From NCBI GenBank assembly GCA_963773875.1, contig CAVZCV010000019.1, forward strand, positions 124,001 to 188,000: DNA of 64,000 nucleotides, in the 5' to 3' direction. The translations under genes and the position numbers were made by a program. Below the pieces are notes generated by a model. That model was not told where the DNA came from. It was given only the letters and a program-made list of their open reading frames with translations, and made no database searches. The stretch comes from CAVTYH01 sp963773875. GTDB taxonomy: Bacteria > Planctomycetota > Planctomycetia > Pirellulales > JADZDJ01. This document shows, one piece after another, positions 34,657 through 45,570 of the stretch; positions within the stretch are counted from its first letter, which is position 1, and every line of letters starts with the position of its first letter.

Positions 34657-35115
34657 TTAACCACGGAGACACAGAGGCACAGAGAGGAAACGAAATCAAA
34701 TAATCCTACGCCGGATTCCATCCTTTAAGACGGGCTCGTGAAAGTTAATGAGCAATCCAACACGCAATCCACGCAATTTCAAATACGTTAGCAGTTGTGC
34801 CTCATGAACTGGAAGAATGGCGTCCACTGCTTTGATTTCAACAATTATGGAGTCGTCGACGACTAAATCCAACCGATAGGAGCAATCGATTTTCGCTCCT
34901 TTGTACTCGACCGGCAGCGGTACTTGCTGTTTGAAAAGAATACCGCGCAGTTTGAACTCATGACACATGCACTCTTCATACGCCGATTCCAGCAAACCTG
35001 GCCCTAAATGCCGATGTACCTCGATCGCGGCGCCGATAATCTGATTTGTTAACTCTTCCTTTAGCATAATTCTTTTCGAAGAATGCTGCTCCGTGCCTCC
35101 GTGTCTCCGTGGTTA
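34657..35115. mobile_element. Inverted-repeat-bounded unit carrying a GxxExxY gene (candidate element)
   Basis: Left repeat 34658-34684 (taaccacggagacacagagg cacagag) and right repeat 35089-35115 are inverse complements with 25 of 27 matches. They enclose the GxxExxY gene at 34696-35067 and nothing else. Degenerate relatives of the repeat stand at 24148, 30737 and 30901. No target-site duplication was found and no transposase is present, so movement, if any, would need a factor in trans. The label mobile element is a hypothesis. Confidence 0.45.
34696..35067 (-). CDS. GxxExxY protein (PD-(D/E)XK nuclease-like)
   Basis: 123 aa. The signature GxxExxY is in HRHLGPGLLESAYEECMCHE, then the core of a PD-(D/E)XK-type fold: LDLVVDDSIIVEIKAVDAIL (D ... 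EIK) and LLTYLKLRGLRVGLLINFHE. The D...ExK spacing is that of restriction-like nucleases, but activity is not established for this family. It is the sole gene of a unit bounded by 27-bp inverted repeats, between metF and the GlmU-like gene. Confidence 0.85.
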   Translation of the reverse strand: MLKEELTNQIIGAAIEVHRHLGPGLLESAYEECMCHEFKLRGILFKQQVPLPVEYKGAKIDCSYRLDLVVDDSIIVEIKAVDAILPVHEAQLLTYLKLRGLRVGLLINFHEPVLKDGIRRRII

Positions 35116-35125
35116 CGGCGCTTCG

Positions 35126-36375
35126 TCAAAGATTAAGCAGTTGGTCCGGCAATTCACGCTGCGATTGTGCCATACTATACAGATCGCGAAGCAGTTGCAC
35201 GTCGCAGGGGCGCTGGGGAATGCCGCGGCGGGCGAACATGCGCTGTTGAACGGTGAGCATTTGCTCCAGGGGCAGATTGACGACCTGGCCGAACGATTGG
35301 GCATAGTTGGAGAAACTCGGCACGTTGGTGGTCACGAAGCCGTAGAGCATACTGCACACGCCGACGGTTTTACCGGTAAAGATGCTGGTGTTGATGGCCG
35401 CCTTCCCATAATCGCCAATGAACGCGCCGACGAATTGCATGTCGGTCGACACTTTGTGCTGGCCTTCTTTGAAGCTGCCGTAGTGCATGTTTACGTTGCC
35501 ATACGTGTTCTTAAGGTCGCTGTTCGATGTGCCGGCCCCGAGGTTGACCCAACTTCCGACGTAACTATGGCCCAGGAAGCCATGATGCTGTTTGTTGCTG
35601 TAGGGTTCGATGATCGAAGCTTCCACCTCGCCCCCCACCTTTGTGTTGTGCCCCAACGATACACAATCTTTGAGCGCCGCATGTTCGTTCACTTTGGCTT
35701 TCGGCCCGATGTAAACCGGGCCGCGCAGGAACGTAAGCGGACCGATCGTGGCATCGTGATCGATGACGATGGGGCCATTTTTTGTATCGGCGACAAGATG
35801 CTCGCCAAGCGAAACGTTTTCCGCAACAAAGAGCCCCTCGCGAGTTTCTTTGTAACTGCCATGCTGAACGCGGTGTTCCAAATTTTCGCGTGAGCACGCC
35901 AGATGGTGCTTGAGCAACTCGTGCGGATACTCCAGCAATGGCAAGTCGGCTTCGAGCGGTGGCAAATTGAACGATTTGATGCGGGCAACGAGTTCGGCCG
36001 GGTCCTGATCTGGCGACAACTGCATTGGTCCGCGATCAATAATGGCTGCGGCAATGCTCGGGCCGCGGGTAACGATCCCTTCGCGACCGGCATTGGCCAG
36101 GCTTTTCAAGCGGGCTTTTACAGTGACCGATGGCACCATCCGCGCATTCACAAACAGCACCGGGCCGGCAAGCGGCTTGCCTGATGGCACACGATCTGGA
36201 TAAGTGGCCGCTTCCACCGCACGCAAATGTTTTCGCAGCACGCTGATGCCGGCCCCAAACTGCGTTCCAAATACACGAGCTTGTAACTGCCGCAAGCGAC
36301 GGCAAACGCCGGCTCCGCCGCCGCAACCGGATCGAGCTGCGAGACCATTTCGTCTTCAAAGAGAACTACTTGCAC
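35126..36375 (-). CDS. GlmU-like protein with left-handed beta-helix, frame broken near the N terminus
   Basis: About 417 aa after repair. The first frame (MQVVLFEDEMVSQLDPVAAA, then AVACGSYKLVYLERSLG) joins the second (AGISVLRKHLRAVEAATYPD) if one G is added to the run at 36253-36256. The C-terminal half has hexapeptide repeats (VSLGEHLVAD, IGPLTFLRGPVYIGPKAKVN, SLGHNTKVGGEVEASIIEPY, GHSYVGSWVNLGAGTSNSDL) of a left-handed beta-helix, as in sugar-phosphate nucleotidyl/acetyltransferases. The N-terminal transferase domain is reduced, and the substrate is not clear. Confidence 0.85.
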
Positions 36376-36731
36376 GGTATGCCACTCTCGTTTGAGCGTC
36401 GGGCGAATTGCGAACCGTTAAAATAACCTAGCACCATTTGCCGCACGGTGATTCAACGGCCGGTACGATCAGGATTGCCCGAACTTCATGTTACAATAAG
36501 TTGCATTCGAGAGAATGTGGATGTCGCCCGAACGGGAGACACAGTGCCCAGAGCCATCGACGGCAGACGAGGGTTATATCGGCGTCGTCGCCATTGCACG
36601 CGGGCGAATGTGCGTTTACAGTGCTGTGGAAGAGGTGGATTGGTCCGGCCCACACACGTTGGCCACGCCGGTCTTTAAGCCGGTCCTAGAAGCCAATGAA
36701 TTCTGCGCTCAGCACGCGCGCAATAATTCGG
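36376..36731. other. Spacer between the GlmU-like and stress-protein genes
   Basis: The two genes are transcribed leftward, with this spacer between. A short plus-strand frame from ATG 36515 (84 aa, containing GYIGVVAIARGRMCVYSAVE) overlaps the end of the stress-protein gene and has no family match; I do not call it a gene. No other signal is seen. Confidence 0.4.
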
Positions 36732-37205
36732 TTACGAGCGATGAGCGGTCTCGCTCTTTGCGCTGCTGACAGGATGCTCTCGGGTTAGCGGCGACTTGAC
36801 GACGAGCACGGGGCAGGCGGCGCGGCGCACGACTTTTTCGGCGACGCTGCCCATCAGGACGTGTGCCAGGCCAGTTCGGCCGCGAGTGCTCATGACGATC
36901 ATCTCGACATCCTCATCGTCGGCCACACGCACGATCTCTTTCGCTGGGTCGCCCATGACGAGGTGATGGATGCACGGCACACCAGGATCATTGACGCGAA
37001 CCTGCTCCAGCGTTTGGCGGATGGTGTCGGTATCTGGCTCCATCGGACCGAAATACAATTCGCCGGCGGCATAAGCGGCAGGCGGTTCTTGCACATGCAA
37101 AATGATGAGCTCGGCATGGCGATCGCGGGCGATGGAAGTCGCCAGCGGCAACGCGGCGCCACTTAAGTTGGAGAAGTCGGTCGGAAACAGAATTTTTGGT
37201 CGCAT
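36732..37205 (-). CDS. Universal stress protein (UspA family)
   Basis: 157 aa. MRPKILFPTDFSNLSGAALP at the start and the ATP-binding motif near the end (STRGRTGLAHVLMGSVAEKVVRR: GxxG then nine residues then GS), followed by PVLVVKSPL. USPs bind ATP and support survival in low oxygen or energy stress. Upstream on the same strand lie a 59-aa membrane protein (31 bp away) and a promoter-leader element at 37655-37790, shared with the CBS and nifJ operons. Confidence 0.93.
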   Translation of the reverse strand: MRPKILFPTDFSNLSGAALPLATSIARDRHAELIILHVQEPPAAYAAGELYFGPMEPDTDTIRQTLEQVRVNDPGVPCIHHLVMGDPAKEIVRVADDEDVEMIVMSTRGRTGLAHVLMGSVAEKVVRRAACPVLVVKSPLTREHPVSSAKSETAHRS

Positions 37206-37236
37206 GACAGTGCTCCCTAGTTAACTCGGATTATTG

Positions 37237-37416
37237 CTATTTTCCAGGGCGGGACGTTGATTGTTGCCGAATGCCGCGCCAGCGTGATTGCATTCTCCGG
37301 TCTGCGATCCCCTCTCTCCGCCGCCGCTCTAAATATTGAACGAGCGCGAACAATAGAGATCCGCGGGTGGTCATCGCGATTGCCGGCATCGCAGTGAGAA
37401 TAAGAAACAGTGTCAT
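37237..37416 (-). CDS. Small single-span membrane protein (59 aa)
   Basis: GGAAAGGACC precedes the ATG. The protein starts MTLFLILTAMPAIAMTTRGS, a hydrophobic stretch interrupted at about residue 17, then LLFALVQYLERRRREGIADR and a basic tail (RMQSRWRGIRQQ). The hydrophobic N terminus with a positive tail fits an inner-membrane peptide. It ends 31 bp before the stress-protein start, in the same operon. Function unknown. Confidence 0.6.
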   Translation of the reverse strand: MTLFLILTAMPAIAMTTRGSLLFALVQYLERRRREGIADRRMQSRWRGIRQQSTSRPGK

Positions 37417-37654
37417 GGCATGGTCCTTTCCGCGGTTTGGTGCATTCAGTTTGATCTTCTGGGAAACGCAAGTGGCCGTTTGACAAAGACGGTCGGCATG
37501 CTGGACTGCATGTTTGCTGCTTTACGGCTTGCTAAATTTGCGTTCATTTTTTCCGCGTTCAGCGTTAGCGGCGCGGATCGCAATCGTGTGAATACGAAGC
37601 AGCGCCGAGGAAACGTTGGGGCATGTACGCGGCTATTCTTAACCGCCAAAAACT

Positions 37655-37790
37655 GGCCAGCATGGCCAAAAGAAAAACCCCAGACTGACAGGCGATTTCC
37701 TGAGCAGTGGGGCTAACTTGAAATGCTTTGAACGCCCATCGCGAGCAGTCCAGCCGGTAGTAGTTTACGATAATTCGAACCTAAAGTCAA
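37655..37790 (-). promoter_or_regulatory. Promoter and structured leader RNA, copy A
   Basis: Minus strand. TTGACT (37790-37785), 17-nt spacer, TAAACT (37767-37762). The leader carries a hairpin with loop gcgat (ctcgcgatggg), then a long hairpin cccc...ggggt (37713-37678) whose upper stem is cagg/cctg, then TTTTTCTTTT (37677-37668) and a closing hairpin ggccatgctggcc (37667-37655). The element precedes the 59-aa protein and stress-protein genes, with about 240 bp between it and the first start. It matches copies B and C in layout and sequence. Confidence 0.7.
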
Positions 37791-37902
37791 TGTATGGTCA
37801 CCAACGTGGATCGTGTGATCGCGCACAAGCAGATGACTTGCCCTTGGCATTTGGCGGAGAACCCGATGTCTGCCGGTGGATCGCGTGGCTCAAATAAATT
37901 TG

Positions 37903-38031
37903 TTGACATGCCATTGTGCCTGCGATAAACTTCGGTCGTGGAGCTACTCATGATTGGGCAGCTCTTTTATTGGCCCCGCTGGTCAGGAGATTATGCCTGT
38001 CAGTCGGGGTTTTCTTTTGGCCATGCTGGCC
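37903..38031 (+). promoter_or_regulatory. Promoter and structured leader RNA, copy B
   Basis: TTGACA (37903-37908), 17-nt spacer, TAAACT (37926-37931). The leader has gagct...agctc with a gat-containing loop, then the terminator-like hairpin ggccccgctg...cagtcgggg (37972-38009, upper stem cagg/cctg), TTTTCTTTT (38010-38018) and ggccatgctggcc (38019-38031). It lies 117 bp before the CBS gene and is divergent from copy A, so the two promoters face away from each other across about 110 bp. Confidence 0.7.
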
Positions 38032-38148
38032 CCCCGCGGCAGTTTGCCGAGCTTGTTCAGGCGTTCCATCGATAGTGTCTGTTTTTGCCTCCTTGGTAAA
38101 TTTGTCCACCCCCAACTTCAAAAACCTTTTCGCTCGATGGAGGAAACC

Positions 38149-38622
38149 ATGATGAAAGCTCACCTGGCTTTAAAAGATGTCGTAAGTCGAGATGTCGTTG
38201 CGATTGATCCGCACGACACGCTCCGCGATGCGCTGGAAACGATGGTTGAAAATCGTGTTTCCGCACTTCCGGTCGTGGATTCCCGCGGGCACTGCGTGGG
38301 AGTGATTTCAGTGACCGATCTGCTTGGTATGACGAAAGACTTGAGCGACGAGCTCAATGCACTTTCCGAATCTGGCGGATTGAACCACGAAGCGCTTGTG
38401 CAAAAGCTGGAACATGCGGAACTGCTCACGGAGCAAGTACAAGCCTGCATGTCGACCGAAGTGGTTTCGGTGCCGGTGGACAGCACGGTACGCAATGCCG
38501 CTAAGAAAATGCTGCACCACCACGTGCATCGATTGGTAGTAACAGACGAACGTAACCGCGTTGTCGGTGTTGTTTCAACGATGGATTTGCTCGCCGCATT
38601 CGTGGAAGGCAACGAGGCGTGA
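38149..38622 (+). CDS. CBS-domain protein (two CBS motifs)
   Basis: 157 aa from MMKAHLALKDVVSRDVVAID; GGAGG lies six bases before the ATG. Two CBS motifs are visible: DALETMVENRVSALPVVDSR GHCVGVISVTDLL, and VRNAAKKMLHHHVHRLVVTD then RVVGVVSTMDLLAAF. CBS pairs bind adenine nucleotides and report energy state. The gene leads an operon with the cyclic-nucleotide-binding and acetyltransferase genes that follow, preceded by leader copy B. Confidence 0.9.
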   Translation: MMKAHLALKDVVSRDVVAIDPHDTLRDALETMVENRVSALPVVDSRGHCVGVISVTDLLGMTKDLSDELNALSESGGLNHEALVQKLEHAELLTEQVQACMSTEVVSVPVDSTVRNAAKKMLHHHVHRLVVTDERNRVVGVVSTMDLLAAFVEGNEA

Positions 38623-38670
38623 ACTTCGGTTGGCTGCACACACCGCAGACACTGGGGGGGAATACCAGAC

Positions 38671-39177
38671 ATGGACAAACAAACACTCGCCAAAGTGCTT
38701 TCGAAGTTACATTTTACTTCGAAACTGCCGGAGGCCGTGCAAGAACGACTGGCCGCAACCGCCTCGGGGAAAAAGTATGCGGCTGGCCAAGTGCTGTTTC
38801 GAGAGAACAGCCAGCACGAAGAATTAATGATAATCTGGACCGGAAAAGTGGCCCTCGATATGCGCGTTCCGGGCCGCGGAAAGATTCGGGTACTGACGCT
38901 GGGGCCCGGCGAACTTGTTGGCTGGTCGGCGCTGCTGGGGGGCGGTCACATGACTACGTCGGCGGTGGTGACCGAAGATGCACAGATCATTTCGCTTGCC
39001 GGACCCGAGTTGCTGGCAGCATGCGAGAGCGACCATTCGTTTGGATACTTTCTGATGAATAAAGTGGCCGGCGCATTGGCCAGTCGTTTGACCGATACGC
39101 GACGACAATTGCTCGATTTGCTCTCGTTCGAGCAATCTATTCAGTTGGACACCAAAACCGGAAAACCAGCCAAGTAA
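38671..39177 (+). CDS. Cyclic-nucleotide-binding domain protein without a DNA-binding domain
   Basis: 168 aa. Crp/Fnr-type cNMP-binding beta-barrel (about residues 20-130; AAGQVLFRENSQHEELMIIW, VLTLGPGELVGWSALLGGGH, TSAVVTEDAQIISLAGPELL) then a helix (RLTDTRRQLLDLLSFEQSIQ). There is no C-terminal helix-turn-helix, so it is not a transcription factor as such. The GNAT gene starts 17 bp downstream. In mycobacteria the same pair of domains is one protein (cAMP-regulated protein acetyltransferase), so this may be its split form. Whether cAMP is the ligand is unknown. Confidence 0.85.
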   Translation: MDKQTLAKVLSKLHFTSKLPEAVQERLAATASGKKYAAGQVLFRENSQHEELMIIWTGKVALDMRVPGRGKIRVLTLGPGELVGWSALLGGGHMTTSAVVTEDAQIISLAGPELLAACESDHSFGYFLMNKVAGALASRLTDTRRQLLDLLSFEQSIQLDTKTGKPAK

Positions 39178-39193
39178 CCGCTTGCCTTGATAG

Positions 39194-39760
39194 ATGGCTC
39201 GTAGCCGGGTGAAGTTGGTTTCTATGAGCGATGCTTTGGAATCCAAATATGTATCGCAGTGGTCATCGGCAGATGGGCACTGCTTTACGATTCGGCCGAT
39301 AGGTCCGGACGATGAGCCGCTCTTGGCGAGTTTTCACAAATTACTCTCCGAGAAGACGGTGTATTTTCGCTACGCTCAATTGTTGCCGCTGGCACATCGA
39401 ACGGCGCATGAGCGGCTGGCACGCATGTGTTCCATTGACTACCAGCAACAGTTTGCCCTCGTCGCATTGGAAAACGAAGCAGCTCTTTCAGGCATCGCCG
39501 GCGTTGGGCGACTGGCGGAAATCGAAGGCAATCGCGACAGTGAATTCGCCCTGGTCATACGCGATCGAGACCAGCATCGCGGGCTGGGAACAAAACTGCT
39601 CGGCGATTTAGTGGCGTTCGCCCGGGAGAATCATCGCACGCGGGTCATTGGGGAGATAAACGCGCTGAATACGACGATGCTTACGGTGTGCCAGCATCTT
39701 GGATTTACAATCCACAATGGACAGGATCCGCGATGGCGGACCGCCATTCTTAAATTGTGA
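39194..39760 (+). CDS. GNAT-family acetyltransferase (protein lysine acetyltransferase-like)
   Basis: 188 aa. The acetyl-CoA binding segment is visible as VIRDRDQHRGLGTKLLGDLV (Q/RxxGxG/A), preceded by ALVALENEAALSGIAGVGRL and followed by INALNTTMLTVCQHLGFTIH. TIRPIGPDDEPLLASFHKLL resembles the start of the GNAT domain in Pat/PatZ enzymes. An alternative start is ATG 39224. Its neighbour is a cNMP-binding protein, as in cAMP-regulated Pat of mycobacteria. Probable target: acetyl-CoA-forming or -using enzymes; not shown. Confidence 0.85.
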   Translation: MARSRVKLVSMSDALESKYVSQWSSADGHCFTIRPIGPDDEPLLASFHKLLSEKTVYFRYAQLLPLAHRTAHERLARMCSIDYQQQFALVALENEAALSGIAGVGRLAEIEGNRDSEFALVIRDRDQHRGLGTKLLGDLVAFARENHRTRVIGEINALNTTMLTVCQHLGFTIHNGQDPRWRTAILKL

Positions 39761-39782
39761 CGCTCGGAGAGCAACTTGCGTT

Positions 39783-40472
39783 TCAATCGGTGGCGTTCAG
39801 CCATTTGACTTTCCAAAGCGGATTTCCGCAATTGGCGCAAGTTTCGCCGTTTTCCAGCGGTGCTCCATGGCAATGATGACAGTCGGCGATGACGGGCAAA
39901 AATGAAATCTGCTCGCTACGAATTTCCCGCGCTCTCAGAGCATCGCCAAACGCGATGGCAGTCGAAATTCGCACCGCCCGAGGGTACAACCGATAAATAA
40001 CCAACGGCGCCTTACGCGCTTCTGGCATCGCGCGTTCCAAAGCGGAGGAGAACTTCCGCCGCCGCTGACCGACATTTAATTGGTCATAGCTGGCAAGCTG
40101 GTCAAAAATGGTCTGATTCGGCTCGCCACCAAAGCGTAACCGTAGCAGCCAATCGCGAAACCAGCTGATATCGCCTTTGGCGTAATTGCTGTGCGCGGCT
40201 TCATCGATTACCAGATCGAGAGAGTAGGCTTCGATTTCGTCATCGGCCTGCTGCATTTCGCGCAGCGCTCCGGCCGCAGAAGCGGGCGAAACAACTGAAT
40301 CGAGGCCAAACTCGGTCTCGAAATCGTTATGCAATCGACTTAGCAACAATTTGCGAAGCGTAGTCAATCCATTAATCAAACTGCCGGCTACGTCAGACGA
40401 GTGCACTTCGCCTATGTGCTGAATGAGTTCAGCCTGCGCGCGGCCAATTCGCTCCTGGGTGCCGCTGCACAT
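39783..40472 (-). CDS. Hypothetical protein with C-terminal zinc ribbon
   Basis: 229 aa from ATG 40472 (MCSGTQERIGRAQAELIQHI), which has AGGA upstream; a much longer frame crossing the nifJ leader is not real. The middle is helical and acidic (EMQQADDEIEAYSLDLVIDE); the end has two CxxC pairs, CHHCHGAPLENGETCANCGN, a small zinc ribbon. It lies between two leftward and rightward transcripts, opposite leader copy C. No function recognised. Confidence 0.65.
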   Translation of the reverse strand: MCSGTQERIGRAQAELIQHIGEVHSSDVAGSLINGLTTLRKLLLSRLHNDFETEFGLDSVVSPASAAGALREMQQADDEIEAYSLDLVIDEAAHSNYAKGDISWFRDWLLRLRFGGEPNQTIFDQLASYDQLNVGQRRRKFSSALERAMPEARKAPLVIYRLYPRAVRISTAIAFGDALRAREIRSEQISFLPVIADCHHCHGAPLENGETCANCGNPLWKVKWLNATD

Positions 40473-40620
40473 CGTCGTTATTCCTGGTGAACCTAAGGTG
40501 CCGTTTGCCCGTCCACTCGAATATAGCAGTTGGCGTTCCAAAGTGTCGATTGTTGCTGTTTCAACTTGGCAAGAATGCCGTATGCGCAAACTATGCTGGC
40601 GCAGCAGGATTGCGGTACCA

Positions 40621-40756
40621 TTGACAAGACAGCACCAGCGCGATAGACTTTCATGTGGTTGGACGGTCCGCGACGGGTCGTTCAAGGCATACAGATTCGG
40701 CCCCGCTGCCAACAATTTTGTTGCAGGCGGGGTTTTCTTTTGGGTCATGCTGGCCC
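40621..40756 (+). promoter_or_regulatory. Promoter and structured leader RNA, copy C
   Basis: TTGACA (40621-40626), 17-nt spacer, TAGACT (40644-40649). The leader has a first hairpin with loop gcgac (ggtccgcgacgggtc), then ggccccgctg...caggcgggg (40699-40732) whose upper stem is caacaa/ttgttg, where copies A and B have cagg/cctg, then TTTTCTTTT (40733-40741) and gggtcatgctggccc (40742-40756). It ends 88 bp before the nifJ start. Confidence 0.7.
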
Positions 40757-40844
40757 AGGGCGACGCAACACGATCGATGCGTTTGTTGTTTCTGCCGCGT
40801 CTAAGCCCCACGGCACACTTCGAACTCAATTCAGTTGTATCACC

Positions 40845-44441
<3,597 letters not shown>

Positions 44442-44513
44442 TAAGTCGAAGCCTGATCCTTGATTGCTGACCCATACTCATTTCAATTCACCTCACTTGC
44501 GAAAGAGCTTTCC

Positions 44514-45536
44514 ATGAACGTCGACCTCACCACTCGCTATTTGGGGCTGACGCTGAAGAATCCGCTAGGCGCATCAGCCTCGCCGCTCACTAGTAATCTC
44601 GACACTCTGCGACGCCTGGAAGCCGCTGGCGCTTCAGTTGCCGTGCTGCCGTCGCTGTTCGAGGAACAAATCCGCCACGATGAACAGGAAATCTATCGGC
44701 TGTACGAATATCAGTCGGACCTGACCGCCGAGTCGCTCACATTTTTCCCGGAATTCGAAGACTACAACACCGGCCCGCGGGAATATCTCAGACATGTTGA
44801 GGCGGCAAAAAGCGCCGTTTCGATTCCCATCATCGGCAGCCTCAATGGTTGTTCGACCGGTGGTTGGATTCGATATGCCAAGGCGATTGAGAGTGCAGGG
44901 GCCGACGCCCTGGAGTTAAACATCTATTTCGTGCCGACCGATCCCAGCATGTCGTCTGTCGATGTTGAACAACGGTACGTGAATCTTGTGGCACATATTT
45001 GCCAGTCTATTTCGATTCCCGTGGCCGTGAAGATCGGTCCGCACTTTTCCAGCCTCCCGCATTTCGCCAACCGATTGGTTCGGGCGGGCGCGGCGGGGCT
45101 CGTACTGTTCAACCGCTATTTGGAAGCCGACATCGATCTGGAATTAATGCGATTCAAACCCGACCTCGTGCTGAGCAATCGTCACGAAGCACGCGTGCCG
45201 ATTCGTTGGATCGCCATTCTTCGCGATCAAATTCAGGCTTCACTGGCTGCCACCGGCGGCATTCACCGGCCGGAAGGCATCATCAAACTGTTGCTAGCGG
45301 GGGCCGACGTGGCACTCATGGCCAGCGTGCTCTTAATGAAAGGTCCGAGCTTCGTTGCGACGCTATTGGTGGAGCTTGGCCGGTGGCTCGACGAGCACGA
45401 ATTTTCTTCGGTCGAGCAACTAAAAGGCAGCATGAGCCGTCGCCACTCTCCGGAGTCTGGCGTACTCGAACGCGCGAACTACATGCAAGCACTGATTAAC
45501 TATTCCACGCAACACCCGGTGCCCTATTCCGAGTGA
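44514..45536 (+). CDS. Dihydroorotate dehydrogenase-like protein
   Basis: 340 aa from MNVDLTTRYLGLTLKNPLGA. FMN-binding TIM-barrel pattern: GASASPLTSNLDTLRRLEAA, SIPIIGSLNGCSTGGWIRYA, GADALELNIYFVPTDP, IPVAVKIGPHFSSLPH, LAATGGIHRPEGIIKLLLAG. The usual catalytic base region of PyrD is altered, so it may not act in pyrimidine synthesis; this sort often lies next to nifJ, as here (73 bp downstream). Probably in the nifJ transcript. Confidence 0.88.
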   Translation: MNVDLTTRYLGLTLKNPLGASASPLTSNLDTLRRLEAAGASVAVLPSLFEEQIRHDEQEIYRLYEYQSDLTAESLTFFPEFEDYNTGPREYLRHVEAAKSAVSIPIIGSLNGCSTGGWIRYAKAIESAGADALELNIYFVPTDPSMSSVDVEQRYVNLVAHICQSISIPVAVKIGPHFSSLPHFANRLVRAGAAGLVLFNRYLEADIDLELMRFKPDLVLSNRHEARVPIRWIAILRDQIQASLAATGGIHRPEGIIKLLLAGADVALMASVLLMKGPSFVATLLVELGRWLDEHEFSSVEQLKGSMSRRHSPESGVLERANYMQALINYSTQHPVPYSE

Positions 45537-45570
45537 GTAGAACTCTCTCGTGGACGTGGACAGGCCGAAT

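Noticed and set aside
37766..37785. tRNA T-arm-like sequence ggttcgaatt on the minus strand
   Set aside because: No acceptor or anticodon arm around it; it is the spacer of promoter copy A.
37954..38148. Upstream extension of the CBS gene through leader copy B
   Set aside because: The frame is open to 37954 but crosses the hairpin and U-tract, and the ATG at 38149 has an ideal ribosome-binding site.
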